Below, piece by piece: positions 42,491 through 54,035 of a stretch of DNA of 64,000 bases. The notes under the pieces are model-generated. The model saw nothing but the letters and a program-made list of their open reading frames with translations, searched no databases and had not been told where the DNA came from. The DNA comes from Typha latifolia (lineage: Eukaryota > Streptophyta > Magnoliopsida > Poales > Typhaceae). The stretch lies in contig CM034105.1 in assembly GCA_019914945.1 (NCBI GenBank), positions 10,168,001 through 10,232,000 of the forward strand. The letters run 5' to 3'. Numbering within the stretch: position 1 is the stretch's first letter; every line of letters starts with the position of its first letter. Both the position numbers and the translations under genes were made by a program.

Positions 42491-43146
42491 CTTGAGTACT
42501 AACCCGTCGCACTCCTCATGCTTCGGGTGGCTTGATGGGTTCTCAGCTCCTCCATGAGTCAGACCAAATCACTATCCTCTGCACTGGCTCTCCACAGATC
42601 TAAGAAGAAAGGAAAAGTGGGTGCCGAGAAAGAAGCGAGCTCCCTTGCATCCCCTACGTTTGGAAGTTTAAACAGCGGTTGACTTCCATCCAGCAGCACT
42701 CTCTGGTCATTCCTCAAAAATGTCAATGTGAGGCTTGTAAAATCAAATGTCACAAGCTCCAAGCTTCGAAGCCATTGAGTCCCCAAAACAATGTCGGCAC
42801 CTCGCAAGGCCAACAAATAAAGATCCAATGTGAAAAATTGGCCTTGCACCTTCAACTCCACACCTCCATAAATAAAATCTACCCATAATGTGGTGCCGTC
42901 TCCAATCGTCACGTCGAACCCTTCCGTGGGTTTCGACTCAAGCCCAATCTTCTTAAGAAGCCTCTTGTCAATGAAGTTGTGAGTGGACCCAATGTTGATC
43001 AAGATTCTCACTATAGTTGTCTTGATTACACCGTTCACCCATAAAGTCCTTAGTGCTGCTGTCCCAGGATAGGCGTGGAGGAAGATCTCGGCCATCATGT
43101 CCTCCATCGGTCGCTCCTCCGCTACTCCTCCTTGTTGTCCAGCCAC
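42491..43146 (-). pseudogene. Element C protease fused in frame to the RNase H tail
   Basis: An open frame of 195 codons (42559-43146). The N-terminal half is protease: KTTIVRILINIGSTHNFIDKRLLKKIGL, FDVTIGDGTTLWVDF and ALRGADIVLGTQWLRSLELVTFDFTSLTLTF. The catalytic D-S-G is N-I-G (codons 42988-42996), so the active site is lost. After LFKLPNVG the frame passes directly into ARELASFSAPTFPFFLDLWRASAEDSDLV, which matches the segment after RNase H in A (AKLVAYSSPTFPFLDEL). RT and RNase H (about 1.5 kb) are therefore deleted cleanly in frame, which argues that the deletion arose while the frame still mattered, or by chance. Confidence 0.85.
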
Positions 43147-44380
43147 ACCCTTATCTTCATCATGTTCTCCACCGATTTAGCGCAGCGATGCTCGGGTACA
43201 AACTTCTCATCACAACGAAAGCATAGGTCTTTTGTTCTTAGTTCCTCCACTTGAGCAAGTGTGAGTGCTCGTCCTGGACCTCTAGGTGCATACTTCACAT
43301 CTTGGGATGGCTTTAGGGGTGCTCGAGGAGGCACCATTGCTACAAGGGCTCTTGGTACTCTTGTAATATTTCCTGCCGCTATGGTTGGTTGAGCTTGATT
43401 GCGGCTTTCTTGGCTCGTCTAGTTCTATTTCAGATGTAACTTCATGGCTCGATGTTTGTCTTCCATGAGCACCGCATCTTCGAAGGCCTCCTTTAATGTT
43501 CTAGGACTTAAAGCCCTCACGTCGGCTTGTATGTCTCCTCATAGCTCGGAGATGAAGGTGCTGCGAAGTTGCTGATCCATCCATGGGGGTTGGCATCAGC
43601 TACTTATCCTCTCAAATTATTCTTTATATGCCCCAACCGTGGTCTTTTGCACCGTCTTTGAGAGAAGAGCATCGAAGTCTTCATACCCCGACACTCCAAA
43701 TCGCCGCGTGATATCGCGCAAAAGTTAGCCCAAGTTTCGATAGCCTCATTGGCATTAGCTACTCAAAAATAATGAAGCGCCGCATCTTCAAGGTGGAAGC
43801 TCGCATGCGTCACCTTATATTCTTCCGCCGTACCCTGGTATACGAAGAATTGCTCCGCCCTATACAGCCAATCGATCGGATCACCACCTTTGAACTTGGG
43901 GAATTCGAGATGCACGATTTGCCTACGGATGTCGTTGTCTCGATCCAGATCATGTCCAAGTCCTTGTCTAACCGGAGGAGGATGCACCATGAATGGTTGA
44001 TGATCCATCCTTCGATTTTGATTAACTCGCCGCGATTCTATTTCGTATTTCCCCGCCCATGGATCTAGATCTCCAAGGTGATCTACATAGTGGTTCACTC
44101 TTCGGCTATGTTCACCTGCAACTTGGCCTGGTGGAACTATCCTTACTTGTCTCGGCCCATAGGGTGGTGGTAGTAGCGGCTCTTTTGGTTGCAAATTCTA
44201 AATCGGTGGCGGCAGGTTCATGGGGGTGGACTCGCGTCGTGGGGTCGATGGTGCATTCCCGTTCGCCATGGCTTCCCTTGTCGCCTGTAATTCCCGCATC
44301 ATCTCCATCATCATCTGGTTGTTGATGGCCATTTGTTCGGAAAGAGACCCCAACAGGGCTTGAACACTAGGCTCTTCCAT
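43122..44380 (-). pseudogene. Element C gag
   Basis: Starts at 44380 (MEEPSVQALLGSLSEQMAINNQMMMEMMRELQATREAMANG), a Met-rich helix near the PBS. After a stop at about 44197 it reads LPPPYGPRQVRIVPPGQVAGEHSRRVNHYV, then IRRQIVHLEFPKFKGGDPIDWLYRAEQFFVYQGTAEEYKVTHASFHLEDAALHYF (capsid, 43763-44194). The middle (43340-43760) is broken by stops. The end, ALTLAQVEELRTKDLCFRCDEKFVPEHRCAKS, has a zinc knuckle C-x2-C-x7-H-x-C (43122-43337). FPKFKGGDPIDWLYRAEQFF is the usual gag start of this chromovirus group. Confidence 0.88.
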
Positions 44381-44522
44381 ATTCCGATTTGGTCACGCGG
44401 TTCAGCGGGTGGAAGTCCCCACAACCGTTTCCCCCTCCTTTATTAAGAGAATCTCTTCTTCCTCATCTCGTCGTGCAGCTATGGCTTTGGTTGTCGTCAT
44501 AGGAAGCACATGTCCAAGGAAC

Positions 44523-44541
44523 GGTGGCTCTGATACCAGCT
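44523..44541 (-). promoter_or_regulatory. Element C primer-binding site
   Basis: In sense: GCTGGTATCAGAGCCACC directly after the LTR end GATCGTATCA; TGGTATCAGAGCC is a perfect Met-tRNA-type PBS. Two more copies lie inside the LTR end. Confidence 0.85.
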
Positions 44542-45489
44542 TGATACGATCTCTCTCTGATACCAGCTTGATATGATCTCTGCTCTAATACTAGCTTGAT
44601 ACGATCTTCCCTTTAAGCCAAGGCTCGATCTATTTCGATTTACAGATCTGGACATAATCTGATACGGAAGTTTAGAAATAGATCCCGAAAGATGCTGCCG
44701 TCAAATCAATATGAGATTTTGATATGTTGTAGCCCCGGAAAAGAGCTTTCCAACAAATCAAGTTTCAGGCGAATCGAATATCTGGATCTTGAGATATCGT
44801 TCGATTAGTGGATGAACATCGAGGAATCTGTCTTAGGATCCGTGGATGGAGGCACGAGATCCTAGATGATGGTGGATGGTGGTGGACCGACGTTAATGGG
44901 GTGGCACCGGTGAATAAGTGGTGGTGGAAGGTTTATGGGTGATGGAAGGATTAGAACAAGTGATGGATAGATTAGATAAAGGGAGAAGAGAGGGCCGCCC
45001 CTAAAGGACTAGGGTGATTGGCCGATCGAGGGAGGTTAGAAGTGGCGTTGTCAAGGAACGAGAGAATAGGAGACAAGAAGATGAAGGAGGTAGAGCAAAA
45101 ACTCAATTCATCAATAATGATTCCATGGTTGCCATCCACACTTTTAGAGGCTGACCAAACAATTCAAAAATGGCAATTATTAACCCTAAAACAGTAGAAT
45201 TTTGTCGAACGTGCCCGATCATGTTCAAACGCACATATTTCGCACTCTCTGGATGTGCGAACACGATGCAAGCATTCGTAGGCGCGTTCGAATGCACATT
45301 TTGCACTCTTTGGATATGCGAACCTAATGCAGGCGTTTAGAAGCGCGTTCGAACGCACTTCACTCGCGTTCGAACGCAACATACAGAAAACTTATTTTTT
45401 TTAAAAATTAAACACTAAAACAAGAGACAAAGACATCCCTAAAATGTATCCATGCTCGAGACGACATCGGTGAAGTCCGAATCGTATCA
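44542..45489 (-). repeat. Element C 5' LTR
   Basis: 948 bp. Plus strand TGATACGATC...CGAATCGTATCA, an inverted terminal repeat. Sense end 44542-44610 has three copies of a 27-bp unit containing TCTGATACCAGCTTGATA(C/T)GATC. The palindrome array is at 45205-45380. Confidence 0.85.
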
Positions 45490-46223
45490 GATTATACTCT
45501 ATGCGATGATTCTGCTACAAGTAATGATTATGCTCTATGCAATGATTTACTAGAGTGGTGTTGATGGGCCTACGACTGGGGTCCTTAGTCTGATGACCAT
45601 AGACAACCAGTCATATGCAGCGTCGCCAGGCATGTATGGGCGATAATATCGTTAGATGGCTAGTCCCCTTTGATACTATGTTGCTTTGTGAAATATGACA
45701 TTAGTGACATAGATTTTGTGTGAATTTTTTATATATTAAGCTACGATGATGAAAGTTTATTGAGAATTGTATTGTACATATTTACTTGATATGTTCATAA
45801 TTATGGTTATGCATTTCTATTTATCATGCAATACAATATTCAAATATTACTCTTGGATTATACGTGCTGGGCTCTGTGCTCACCACCATTTTGGTAGAAA
45901 TATTTTAGAGCTAATTATGGAGGACGCAGATTTCAAGGAGTAGCAGATTTATTTTCCTATTAATATTGTTTATTCTGTTATTCCTAATTGAACTTTAGCC
46001 CCTGCGAGGGTTTTTTATGCTTAAAATTTATGTATGAACTTGTATTCCTAGAGGTTTGTTGAGGCCTGTGATAATTATAACTTTAGATTATTTGCTTGGA
46101 TTATTAAGGTATTTCTAGACTTATCCTAGATACTTTATGAGATTATTTCACTGACAGGTTAGGTGAGAATCACGTGGATCTCTCCATGTGAGGAATACAT
46201 GATTTTTGGAAGTAGGTGTTTCA
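45490..46223 (+). repeat. Element H 3' LTR, second part
   Basis: Resumes at GATTATACTCTATGCGATGA and aligns with about 33978-34710 to the end GTGTTTCA, followed by the target duplication CCCTA. The LTR segment matching 32546 to about 33970 is missing. Confidence 0.9.
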
Positions 46224-46899
46224 CCCTACTTGGTAAAGGTTTGTTTAATTAGCAATGCTAGGCAAAAGCTCTTTTTCAGCGCTTATACACACCAGTGGTA
46301 ACTAATGTTCTCGCAGTTGAAGTGCCACATAAATATGTTAGCCAGCATAAATAGTTACCGGGACAAATATTTTAGCTAACAATTATAAACGTCCGTTAAT
46401 ATTTTTACTGTCAATTAATTAAATCAGTTTAAGTTGGATGATCAACATTTATAAACACTACAAAAACTATATGTGCCGGTGTTTAGATACATGCTAGGCA
46501 AAATAGATGTATTAGTACTTTCGAAACACTGGAAACATAATTTTAACTAACAGATTTATATGTTGCAAAATATTTATATTTTGACATTTAGATACGCCAG
46601 CAAATATGTCAGCACATGTTGCTTGGTCAGCAATAAACACACCCAATAGGAAAATATTTTTGAAATTATAAAAATAAAGATATCATAACTGATACTTCAT
46701 ATAACTTACTATATCAATAAATATCCAAAAGAATAACAAAAAAAACTAGGTTTGTCTTCAAAATAAGACATACATGTTCCATACAGAAAAAAAAATATAT
46801 AACCTTAAACAATCAATATTTCATAATTATAATTTTCACTGTAAATAAAAATAGAAAGCCAAAAGCTTGAGATCCAATCATATTAGAAAACCAAAAGCT
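46224..46899. other. Right flank of H, AT-rich, probably element K interior
   Basis: After CCCTA the DNA contains repeated ATGCTAGGCAAAA (46248 and 46491), AGCTAACA-like motifs and CACTACAAAAACT at 46456. These look like decayed subterminal repeats of a DNA transposon. A direct repeat AAAGCTTGAGATC occurs at 46863 and 46892. No coding is seen. Confidence 0.35.
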
Positions 46900-47930
46900 T
46901 GAGATCAATGACATTATTCTTTTTCATTTACCTGGTTGTTTGATCTATACAAAAAAAATGACATATGATCAGTTGCAAATTTCCAGAAAAAAAAAAACCT
47001 TATACAATTAAAGGAATAGATAAAATAAGTAACTACACAACTAGATATGAAGCAATTGTTTGTCGTGCAACATCACCCATTTTTTATAAGTTTTCATTGG
47101 TCACGATTCCAGTTCAACATAGACCTCCCAAAATTGTTGTCATAACCTTTCTCCACCTATAATCATATCTGGGTCCGTGCTAAATAAAATTTCTTTTGCT
47201 ACTAGACGATGAGGTGTTCCAATAGACAACAAGTGTACTTCTTTTCCAACCTATAAAAATATTGACCTATACCACACTCATGAATAAAATGAGAATCATA
47301 TTATATATGAAATTTCGTACATATAAGAGAAAAAAAGTTTTACATAATGACTTCTTTCCTTGGTTTGTCATGTTGAACTCTTTTCCTTTTCTATAGGAGA
47401 AATTGTAATATAATGTGTTGTCAGCCAATTTTAAAAAAAGTATAACAATTTATTAGAAATAAATATATAAGATATCAAATATTACGTGATTTGAAGGAAT
47501 CACATGACTAGACGAGGAAGAATAAGCATCATTCTCATTTGGTTCATCAGGATTATAATGTTCAGCATTACCCACAATTGGTTCATCGGGATTTTTTGTT
47601 GATAATATCCTATGTCTAAAAAGAATGTGTCAAAATTTTACAACTCACTATTTTAAGCAAACAAATATATGTAAAGTAAAAACCTATATCTCATCATCAA
47701 ATTCAACTAATATATTATCACTCTGGTCAATATCAATAGGCCTCTTTAGTAATGCTTTTATTTTAGCCAACTCACGTTCAGGAAAATCAACTCTTTCCCT
47801 TAGTGCATTCAACAAATTTGTTGTCCACTTATTGCGATTGAAACAAATGCAATATAATCTCAAGAGACAACATTGTCACGAATCAAAGTGCAACTCTCAA
47901 AATTGAACATTGATTTAAATAAGAGTTAAT
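46900..47930 (-). pseudogene. Remains of a CACTA-associated (TNP-like) gene, element K
   Basis: Minus-strand exon-like pieces. The first (47690-47850) reads LNALRERVDFPERELAKIKALLKRPIDIDQSDNILVEFDDEI. The second (about 47497-47612) follows an acceptor TTTTTAG and reads HRILSTKNPDEPIVGNAEHYNPDEPNENDAYSSSS before a GTAATA donor. The third (47034-47251) follows TTTTTATAG and reads VGKEVHLLSIGTPHRLVAKEILFSTDPDMIIGGERL, stop, QQFWEVYVELES, with IKN and GDVARQTIASYLVV in another frame. The third resembles, from memory, a domain of CACTA/En-Spm-associated plant proteins (LKSL...VA.G...STDP...VGG...G..F.EV.V). Stops and copia J, inserted at 47931, disable it. Confidence 0.45.
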
Positions 47931-48200
47931 TGTTACAGCAAACACTAAGATCTTTGAAATTTTTTTAAAATAATAGCACTATCTTCTATTTATAGAAAAT
48001 AAAAAGACACTAACTAAAAAGTGCTAGTAGTTAGATAACTAAAGAGTAGTTATGGTAATTAAAAGATGCAATTGAAAAGATGCTAGTTAAATAACTAACA
48101 ATTAGCTATAATTATAAAAATGTGCCTTATCTAAACATCCACTCACAAAATTATTTATTTATTTTAAAATAACACCAAAGAAATATTAATATTGCTAACA
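47931..48200 (-). repeat. Element J 3' LTR (short copia LTR)
   Basis: 270 bp. In sense it starts TGTTAGCAATATTAATATTT and ends GTTTGCTGTAACA, giving TGTTA...TAACA ends. The plus-strand right edge abuts the PPT. Short LTRs are usual in several copia lineages. The 5' LTR was not found; J is truncated on the right. Confidence 0.7.
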
Positions 48201-48639
48201 ATCTCCCACTTATTTTAAAATAAAGAATAATAACTTTGATTTCAAATATGCTTGCTATTATATAAAGATATTGATACATAAAAGAAAGTACCACATGAAT
48301 AGAATTTTCACATAATGTAAAATCCTCAAAGTTGTATTAGGATGTTAGTAAATATAAAGTCCTTGCATTAACAAATTTTATGATAAAACTAAAGAATTCA
48401 CATATATCTTTATCAGAATCTCAATGTTCCTCCTAGCCATATGTTAATAGCCAAATGGCATATGCTGATCCCAACTTCATAAGTGTGCTAGGAGTTGACT
48501 AAATTCCGACAAAAGTGGCTTGACTTTGCACTCACATAGGTAGAGTTCTTCTATGTGCTCATGTAGATTTAGATAGTGTGTTACATTATCGCCCTCTAGA
48601 TTTGTTTTTTCCTTTGAACTTAGAGCATGGAAATTTATG

Positions 48640-49250
48640 GTCTAGGTAGGGTAGCCATCACCTTTGGTGATATTATTCATTTGACATTAAACTTATTTCA
48701 CAAGATATTTTTCTAATTAGATCATTGCTAAGGCCTTTAGTCAAAGGATCTACTAAATTTATGGACGATTGAATGTAATCCACAGTGATTACTACATCTT
48801 CTAATAGCTATCTCATAGAATTATGTCCTGACTTTTGATTATATGATTTGCTATATGCTCGTGACAAAATAACTTGACAATCATAATGAATTGAAATAGG
48901 AGACATATGATTTAGCCACATTGGAAAATCAATCAAAAAATCTCTTAACCACTTAGCCTCTTTGCGTGTTGCTATCAACATCTGCTTCGTTCAAAGCTTT
49001 GTTATAATCAAAATAGATCTCGTCCACTGAAAGTGTAGCAAACCTATTCTTTCAAACTCTATGGTAGAATGAGTTATACAAATCTGTTTCTTAGATCCTC
49101 AAGAAATAGCAGCAGCTCCAAGAGTGAAAAATCCACCCACTTGTAATTTAGAACCATCATTTACATAGTTCCAATTTGCATCACTATAACTTTCAATAAT
49201 AGATGGATTTATTTATAGTATAGTGCAAATGATTTAGTTCCTTCCAAATA
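48640..49250 (-). pseudogene. Element J RNase H
   Basis: Sense reading: IIESYSDANWNYVNDGSKLQVGGFFTLGAAAIS, stop, GSKKQICITHSTIEFERIGLL, then ATRKEAKWLRDFLIDFPMWLNHMSPISIHYDCQVILSRA and VVITVDYIQSSINLVDPLTKGLSNDLIRK. Asp in YSDANW, the decayed Glu site (usually A-E-x-E-Y; here IEFE), and Asp in HYDCQ are visible. DPLTKGL near 48745 marks the end of pol. Confidence 0.8.
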
Positions 49251-49479
49251 TCCTAATAGAATGGATATTGCTTTCTAATATTTAAAACTAGGATAACTAG
49301 TGTATCAACTCAATTTGCCTACGACATAAGCAATGTCAGAACATATGCATGCATTGAATACATCAGACTTCCAATAACCCTTGAGTATTCAAGTCGTGAT
49401 ACATGTCGGATTTTATCAATATCAAGCTTCAAGCTTATAAGGAACTCTTAAAATTTTATCAAACAAATGAGAATTTTTT

Positions 49480-50130
49480 TTAAGAAGTTTCTCTATATAA
49501 TAACTTTGTAACAATGCAAGAGAGTTCCCATCTCTGTGTATTTTCACACCAAAAATAGTATTTGCAATACCAAATCTTTCATATCAAAATGAGATGATAA
49601 GAAATTTTTAATTATATTAATGCACATGTAAGCATATGATCACAATGTCAATTTTAATCATCTTATAATAGATGCATTTGTCCACCACATTTGACTGGAA
49701 TCCATTAGAAAGCACACATTGTCAAATCTCTTATGACATTACATAGGGGCTTGTTTTAGACGATATAATTATCTTAACCAATTTGCGTACTTTATTTTCT
49801 TGATGTTGCAAAACGAAATCTTTTGGTTGATCTTTATAATTATTTTCACATCCACCGATAGATTTTGAAATTATATATTGATGCTAACAAAATTAAGATT
49901 TTAATCAAAGATATCCTAGCCACAGAGACATAGGTATCAAAATAATCAATACCCTTATGTTGTCTGAACCCTTTGGCTACTAATCTAGCTTTTGTGCTTA
50001 TTAATGGATCCATCATATTTAAGCTTTCGCTTAAATATCCATTTACATCTAATAAGTTTGATCCCAAAGGTAAGTCTACCAATGTCCAAGTATTATCTTC
50101 ATTTCATCTTTTATAGCTTCCTTCTAGAAA
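49480..50130 (-). pseudogene. Element J reverse transcriptase
   Basis: The N-terminus is open at 49846-50082: LDVNGYLSESLNMMDPLISTKARLVAKGFRQHKGIDYFDTYVSVARISLIKILILLASIYNFKIYRWM. The copia hallmark is KARLVAKGFRQ-KGIDYF-T-SPV. Downstream, the place of the YVDD box reads LHVH with stops on both sides, so the catalytic site is gone. Then FGVKIHRDGNSLALLQSYYIEKLLKKNSHLF is the usual segment after YVDD. Confidence 0.82.
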
Positions 50131-50559
50131 ATGGCATCTTTTGATTTCATTGTTTCATCAAAACTAGAATGATCACTCTCCATATTAAGACAAAGACAAA
50201 ATTTGTTCAAAACAGAATTCGAAGAGCCTTCCACAAGATAAGTCACAAAATTATGACCAAAATTTATTTCTTTTCTAATTCTTTTGGATTTTCTAATTTC
50301 AATATCTTCAAAAGAATTTTCAGAAGAATCATAATCTAAAGATTTCCCTTGATTGTTAAAATCAGTTTCTAGATATTTCGATTCTTAAAAGTTTTATCCT
50401 CAAAGAAGTTAGCATCTCTAGGTTCAATCACAACATTTGTATTTATTTCTAAAAAACATATATTTTGCTATTAGAAACATAATCAATAAAAGTACATGTA
50501 GTGGTTCTCGGCCCTAACTTGGATCTTTTCAGATCTAACAATCTAACATAAGCTAGACA

Positions 50560-51250
50560 CCTCCACAATTTTAAATATCCCTAGTTAGGTTTTTTATTAA
50601 ACCATAATTCATAAGGAGACACATTCCTTTTAGAAGGTATTCTGTTAAAAATATGTGCAGTCATTAGGATTGCTTCACTCCAAAGATTGTCCAGAAGACT
50701 CGAATGATCAAGCATGGCATTGACCATATCCATTAGAGTTCTATTTTTTCTTTCAATCATATCATTTTGTTGTGGTGTATATGGAGCAATTCTTTGATGC
50801 ACTATACCATTATTTCATAAAATGCATCAAAATCATTGTCAAAATATTCGTCTCCCTTATCACTTTTAAGCATTTTTATTTTACTACCAAGGAAATTCTC
50901 AACTTCAAATTTGTATAATTTAAACTTACTAAGTGCTTCATCTTTCGTCCTTAATAAATAAACATATGCAAACTTAGAAAGGTCATTAATGAAGGTAATA
51001 AAATATCTTTTACCACATCTTTTGAGTTTATGATTTAAGTCAAAAATATTAGAGTATATCAATACAAGTAGAGTTGTAGAAACTCAATTTACCCTAGAAA
51101 ATGCTTTTCTAGTAAACTTAGTTTTAACACAAGTTTTACATTTACTTCTAACATTTTGTAAATTTGAAAGAAATAAATCTAATTTAACCATTTATTAACG
51201 ATATCAAAATTCATATGACCAATCTAGCATGCCACAATGACAAAAAGTCA
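50560..51250 (-). pseudogene. Element J integrase and gag-pre-integrase remnant
   Basis: From 51240 in sense: a decayed LWHARLGH-type pre-integrase block, then KCKTCVKTKFTRKAF (shifted frame), LDLIYSNIFDLNHKL and KRYFITFINDLSKFAYVYLLRTKDEALSKFKLYKFEVENFLGSKIKMLKSDKGDEYFDNDF (50802-51062). The Asp residues of the DDE core are in FINDLS and KSDKGDEY. After a frameshift: HQRIAPYTPQQNDMIERKNRTLMDMVNAMLDHSSLLDNLWSEAILMTAHIFNRIPSK (50581-50802), with the Glu in IERKNRT. All three acidic residues remain. Confidence 0.88.
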
Positions 51251-52229
51251 ACAAAAAAAAATAGAAGCATCATTGTTTATTAAATTAGGGATTTATATAA
51301 ATCACACCCTATATTTTACTTATTTTGTAATTCACACCCAGTCTTTGAAGATTTGTAACCCAATCCAAGTAGCAATTCTGGATAGAACTAAAGAAAAAAC
51401 TTGCCAAGGCAATGCTGAATGATCTACTCATTAGAACGACTTTAGATTTGAATATATTATTCTTCTAGAAATAAGTAATCTGATGCACTCTGGATCTAGT
51501 TGTTTGGCTGGCTAGATCGATAGTTATGGCTGATAAAGTGACTAAATATGAGGGGGATGCAGGATGGACGTGGTTGATGGAAAATGGATGTATGGCTAGG
51601 GTTAGGGTTATTGATAATGGAAAGATGGCTAAAATGGGTTGTGATAGTGTATAAGCTAGACAAAGTGGGGGAAGGGGAATGTCTCTTAGGGTCGAGAGGG
51701 GGCAGTCAAACGATAAAGGTAGGGCAGCAATGGTAGTGGCCACGATTGGGGTGGAACTCGATGATATAAGGTTAGGGCAAAGAACCAATTCATTCAAAAT
51801 TTCTAATTATGAGCACACCACAGATTATATGGTAGCTCCCTCATCGACTAAGTCGACCCAACTAGGTTAACTCAGGTCATACCCACTTGAACCAAATTCC
51901 TAACCAATTATCACTATGTGCACACCACATACACGTCTGATGGCTACCTAACTTGACTCCTTTGGCCCTTACAGAGTTTGAACCAACTAACGTAACCAAG
52001 GAACTAAATTGTAATTAACTAATAAGCAATTAAATGATAAAATTAACTAAATAACTAGCCAAGGCTAAATATTCATGCCCTTGACCCTCTTCCGTCGCCT
52101 CAGCCCAATGAGATTGGACTCACTCACCCAGTTGGTTCGTAACAGGGTTCAAACACAATCAGGTCTGAGTCACATCATTCCATTAGGTGAAGCTGCTAAA
52201 GGCTATGACATCTCCCACATGTCCATCAT
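51251..52229. other. Unassigned repeat-derived DNA left of LTR I
   Basis: No gene recognised. Includes a GA-rich part with AGGGTTAGGGTTA at 51597-51610 (two telomere-like units, too few to mean anything) and moderately AT-rich sequence. Open stretches of up to 110 codons (51465-51797, minus) have no motif. LTR I is inserted at 52230. Confidence 0.5.
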
Positions 52230-52389
52230 TGTAACATCCAAAGAAAACAAAAAAATGTGTGCACGTGCCTAGCACATGCACTAAGCTTAAAGGTGATGGC
52301 CACCGACAGTCACCATTCCTTCCTCTTTTCGGTAAGGGTGAGGAAGTGGGGGGGTGTCTCGGACTCGAGTTGGGTGCAACCAGCCCAAG

Positions 52390-52580
52390 TGCTGACTCGA
52401 GCTGAGTGCGGCCTAGCCCGTGTGTCGAGTTGGGCTGGGCTGGGTGCATCCCAACCCAAGTTTAGGGTGTGGTTGGGTTGCATGCAGCCCAGCCCAAGTT
52501 TATTATGGGTTTGGGCTACAGGCAGCCCAACCTAGGTTCATTGGTGGGTTGGGCTATAGCCCAGCCCATGAGGTCTTTAA
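52390..52580. repeat. GGGCTGGG / CAGCCCAACC repeat cluster in LTR I
   Basis: Alternating GGGTTGGGCT and CAGCCCAACC or CAGCCCAAG blocks spaced about 38-44 bp, able to pair with each other. Counterpart of the regular array in G2 at 30152-30327. Confidence 0.8.
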
Positions 52581-53866
52581 GCCTAGTTTCCTTAGGGCTT
52601 TGGGCCCAATTTTAGTGAGTTTGTGCTTGGCCTTTAGCTGGCCAATCCGATTAGTTGCATCATAATGATTTTAATTATGCTTGACATCTTATTCTTTTAT
52701 TCTTGTCAACTTGATCCTTAATATTAATTATTGATAACAAGTGGTATGGTTAATTTTAATAATTGCACTTAATAGGGATTTAGTTCTAGGTAGTGTTTAG
52801 CATGGTTAATTTTAACAAATGAGTCGGTGATCTGGTTGTATTTGTATTAATTCTCCCTATCAAAGAATTAATACAGATTACTATAGGAAAATTATGCTAA
52901 GCAGTTTGTCTTACTTAAACAGTAATAATTAGTAGAATGAAAATTCAAGGTAAATTATTTTAAATTACTTTTAATAACATGTTAAGCGCTAGTATAGCTA
53001 TGCTAGCTCAATCTAATTAATAAATATGAGAATCCATAAATGGAACTACCTAAGCCTATAGAACGTTAGTAGAGTTATTTAGTTAATTAGTGGGAGGTAT
53101 TTCTGCTTATGTTTTTTATTATTTTCCTTATCGAGGTGGACTCTGTATCTTATAAGGATGATTCTGTGGAGCAATGGCAGCTAATATCAGGAAAGCAATT
53201 CAAGCAACTAAACTTCTATAATCTAAGAGTAGTGTAGAGGATGAAATAACTTACATTATCATTACATTCATAGCATGCATGTGTATATGTGTTCCTTACT
53301 ATTATTATTGCATGTCATGCATGTAGGGGTTCGAGTCGGGTCAGATTCGGGTCGGGTCAATATCACCCTAATATAAACACAGCCGGATTATTAAACGGGA
53401 TACATTTAATAAACACGAACATGACTCATTTATTAAACGAGTAATACGACATAACCTGTGTATCCCGTTTAATAAATGGGTCGAGTTAGCATGACATGAC
53501 TCGTGTAACCCGTTCAATAAACGGGTTGTATTAACATGACCCGAATAATATAGTAATATTTATTTATTTACTATTTTATCCTATATAAAAATTAATATTT
53601 ACTAATTTACCCTATATAAATAATACATTAAACAATAATCTCTTTTCAACTCAAAATGCATACATAAAAATAATAATTCTAAGTATTAAGCCATTAACCA
53701 TGCATTCAATCCTAACACAAATACAATCTATTATACAATAAACTCTCAATTAACGCACAAATCCTAACACATTCTTCCTAATACAAATATAATCTATTAT
53801 ACAATAAACTCTCAATTAACCCACAAATCCTAACACATTCTTCTAATTACAACAGCAACAAATCCT

Positions 53867-54035
53867 GCGGTGGCGGCGAGATACGGCTGTAGTGGCAGTG
53901 AGATCGGAGACGGTTGCAGTGGTGATGAGATGGGAGACGGTTGCAGTGGCGATGAGATCGGAGATGGTTGTGGTGGCGGCGAGATCGGAGATGGCTGCGG
54001 TGGTGGTGAGATCGGAGACGACTGCGGTGGCCTTT
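53867..54035. repeat. 27-bp tandem repeat (about six copies) in the hAT-like element
   Basis: Unit close to GAGATCGGAGACGGTTGCAG followed by TGGTGAT. The period is a multiple of three, so every frame gives a repeating peptide, but no convincing gene surrounds it. It could be captured coding sequence or a plain minisatellite. Confidence 0.8.

Larger units (their letters stand above)
40297..45489 (-). mobile_element. Element C: chromovirus lacking RT and RNase H, nested in the H 3' LTR
   Basis: A minus-strand element of the same wider family as A: 5' LTR 44542-45489, PBS 44523-44541, gag, protease, integrase, chromodomain, PPT, 3' LTR 40297-41162. Its interior is about 3.4 kb against 4.9 kb in A. 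RT and most of RNase H are absent through an in-frame deletion. The insertion was accompanied by loss of about 1.4 kb of the surrounding H LTR (32546 to about 33970 has no counterpart). No target duplication is visible. Confidence 0.88.
32199..46223 (+). mobile_element. Element H: Tekay/Del-like Ty3/gypsy chromovirus with element C nested in its 3' LTR
   Basis: The order is 5' LTR (32199-34710), PBS, gag, protease, RT, RNase H, integrase, chromodomain, PPT and 3' LTR (39749-40105 and 45490-46223). Target duplications CCCTA at 32194-32198 and 46224-46228 are perfect. LTR start TGTAACACCC, end GGGTGTTTCA, gag wording and the ATTTTGAGGATGAAATTTTT tail after the chromodomain all match the Tekay (Del) chromovirus lineage. 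Without C the element is about 8.8 kb. Several in-frame stops, one frameshift and catalytic substitutions make it dead, though its RT core is nearly intact. Confidence 0.93.
48201..51250 (-). mobile_element. Element J: decayed minus-strand Ty1/copia
   Basis: From left: PPT (48201-48216, sense AATAAGTGGGAGATTG), RNase H, RT, integrase and a remnant of the gag-pre-integrase region, all on the minus strand with many stops. The 5' LTR, gag and protease are missing; similarity stops near 51250. LTR length, the DPLTKGLS ending and integrase wording set it apart from D (SIRE), pointing to a Tork- or Ale/Ivana-like lineage. It is the most decayed coding element here. Confidence 0.82.

Noticed and set aside
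43772..44325. Plus-strand frames of 88-98 codons over C
   Set aside because: Antisense shadows of C gag.
46456..46500. CACTACAAAAACT as a second CACTA terminus
   Set aside because: No paired inverted end or 3-bp duplication found; kept only as a hint in the K flank.
51597..51610. AGGGTTAGGGTTA as telomeric repeat
   Set aside because: Two units only; far too short to indicate an interstitial telomere.
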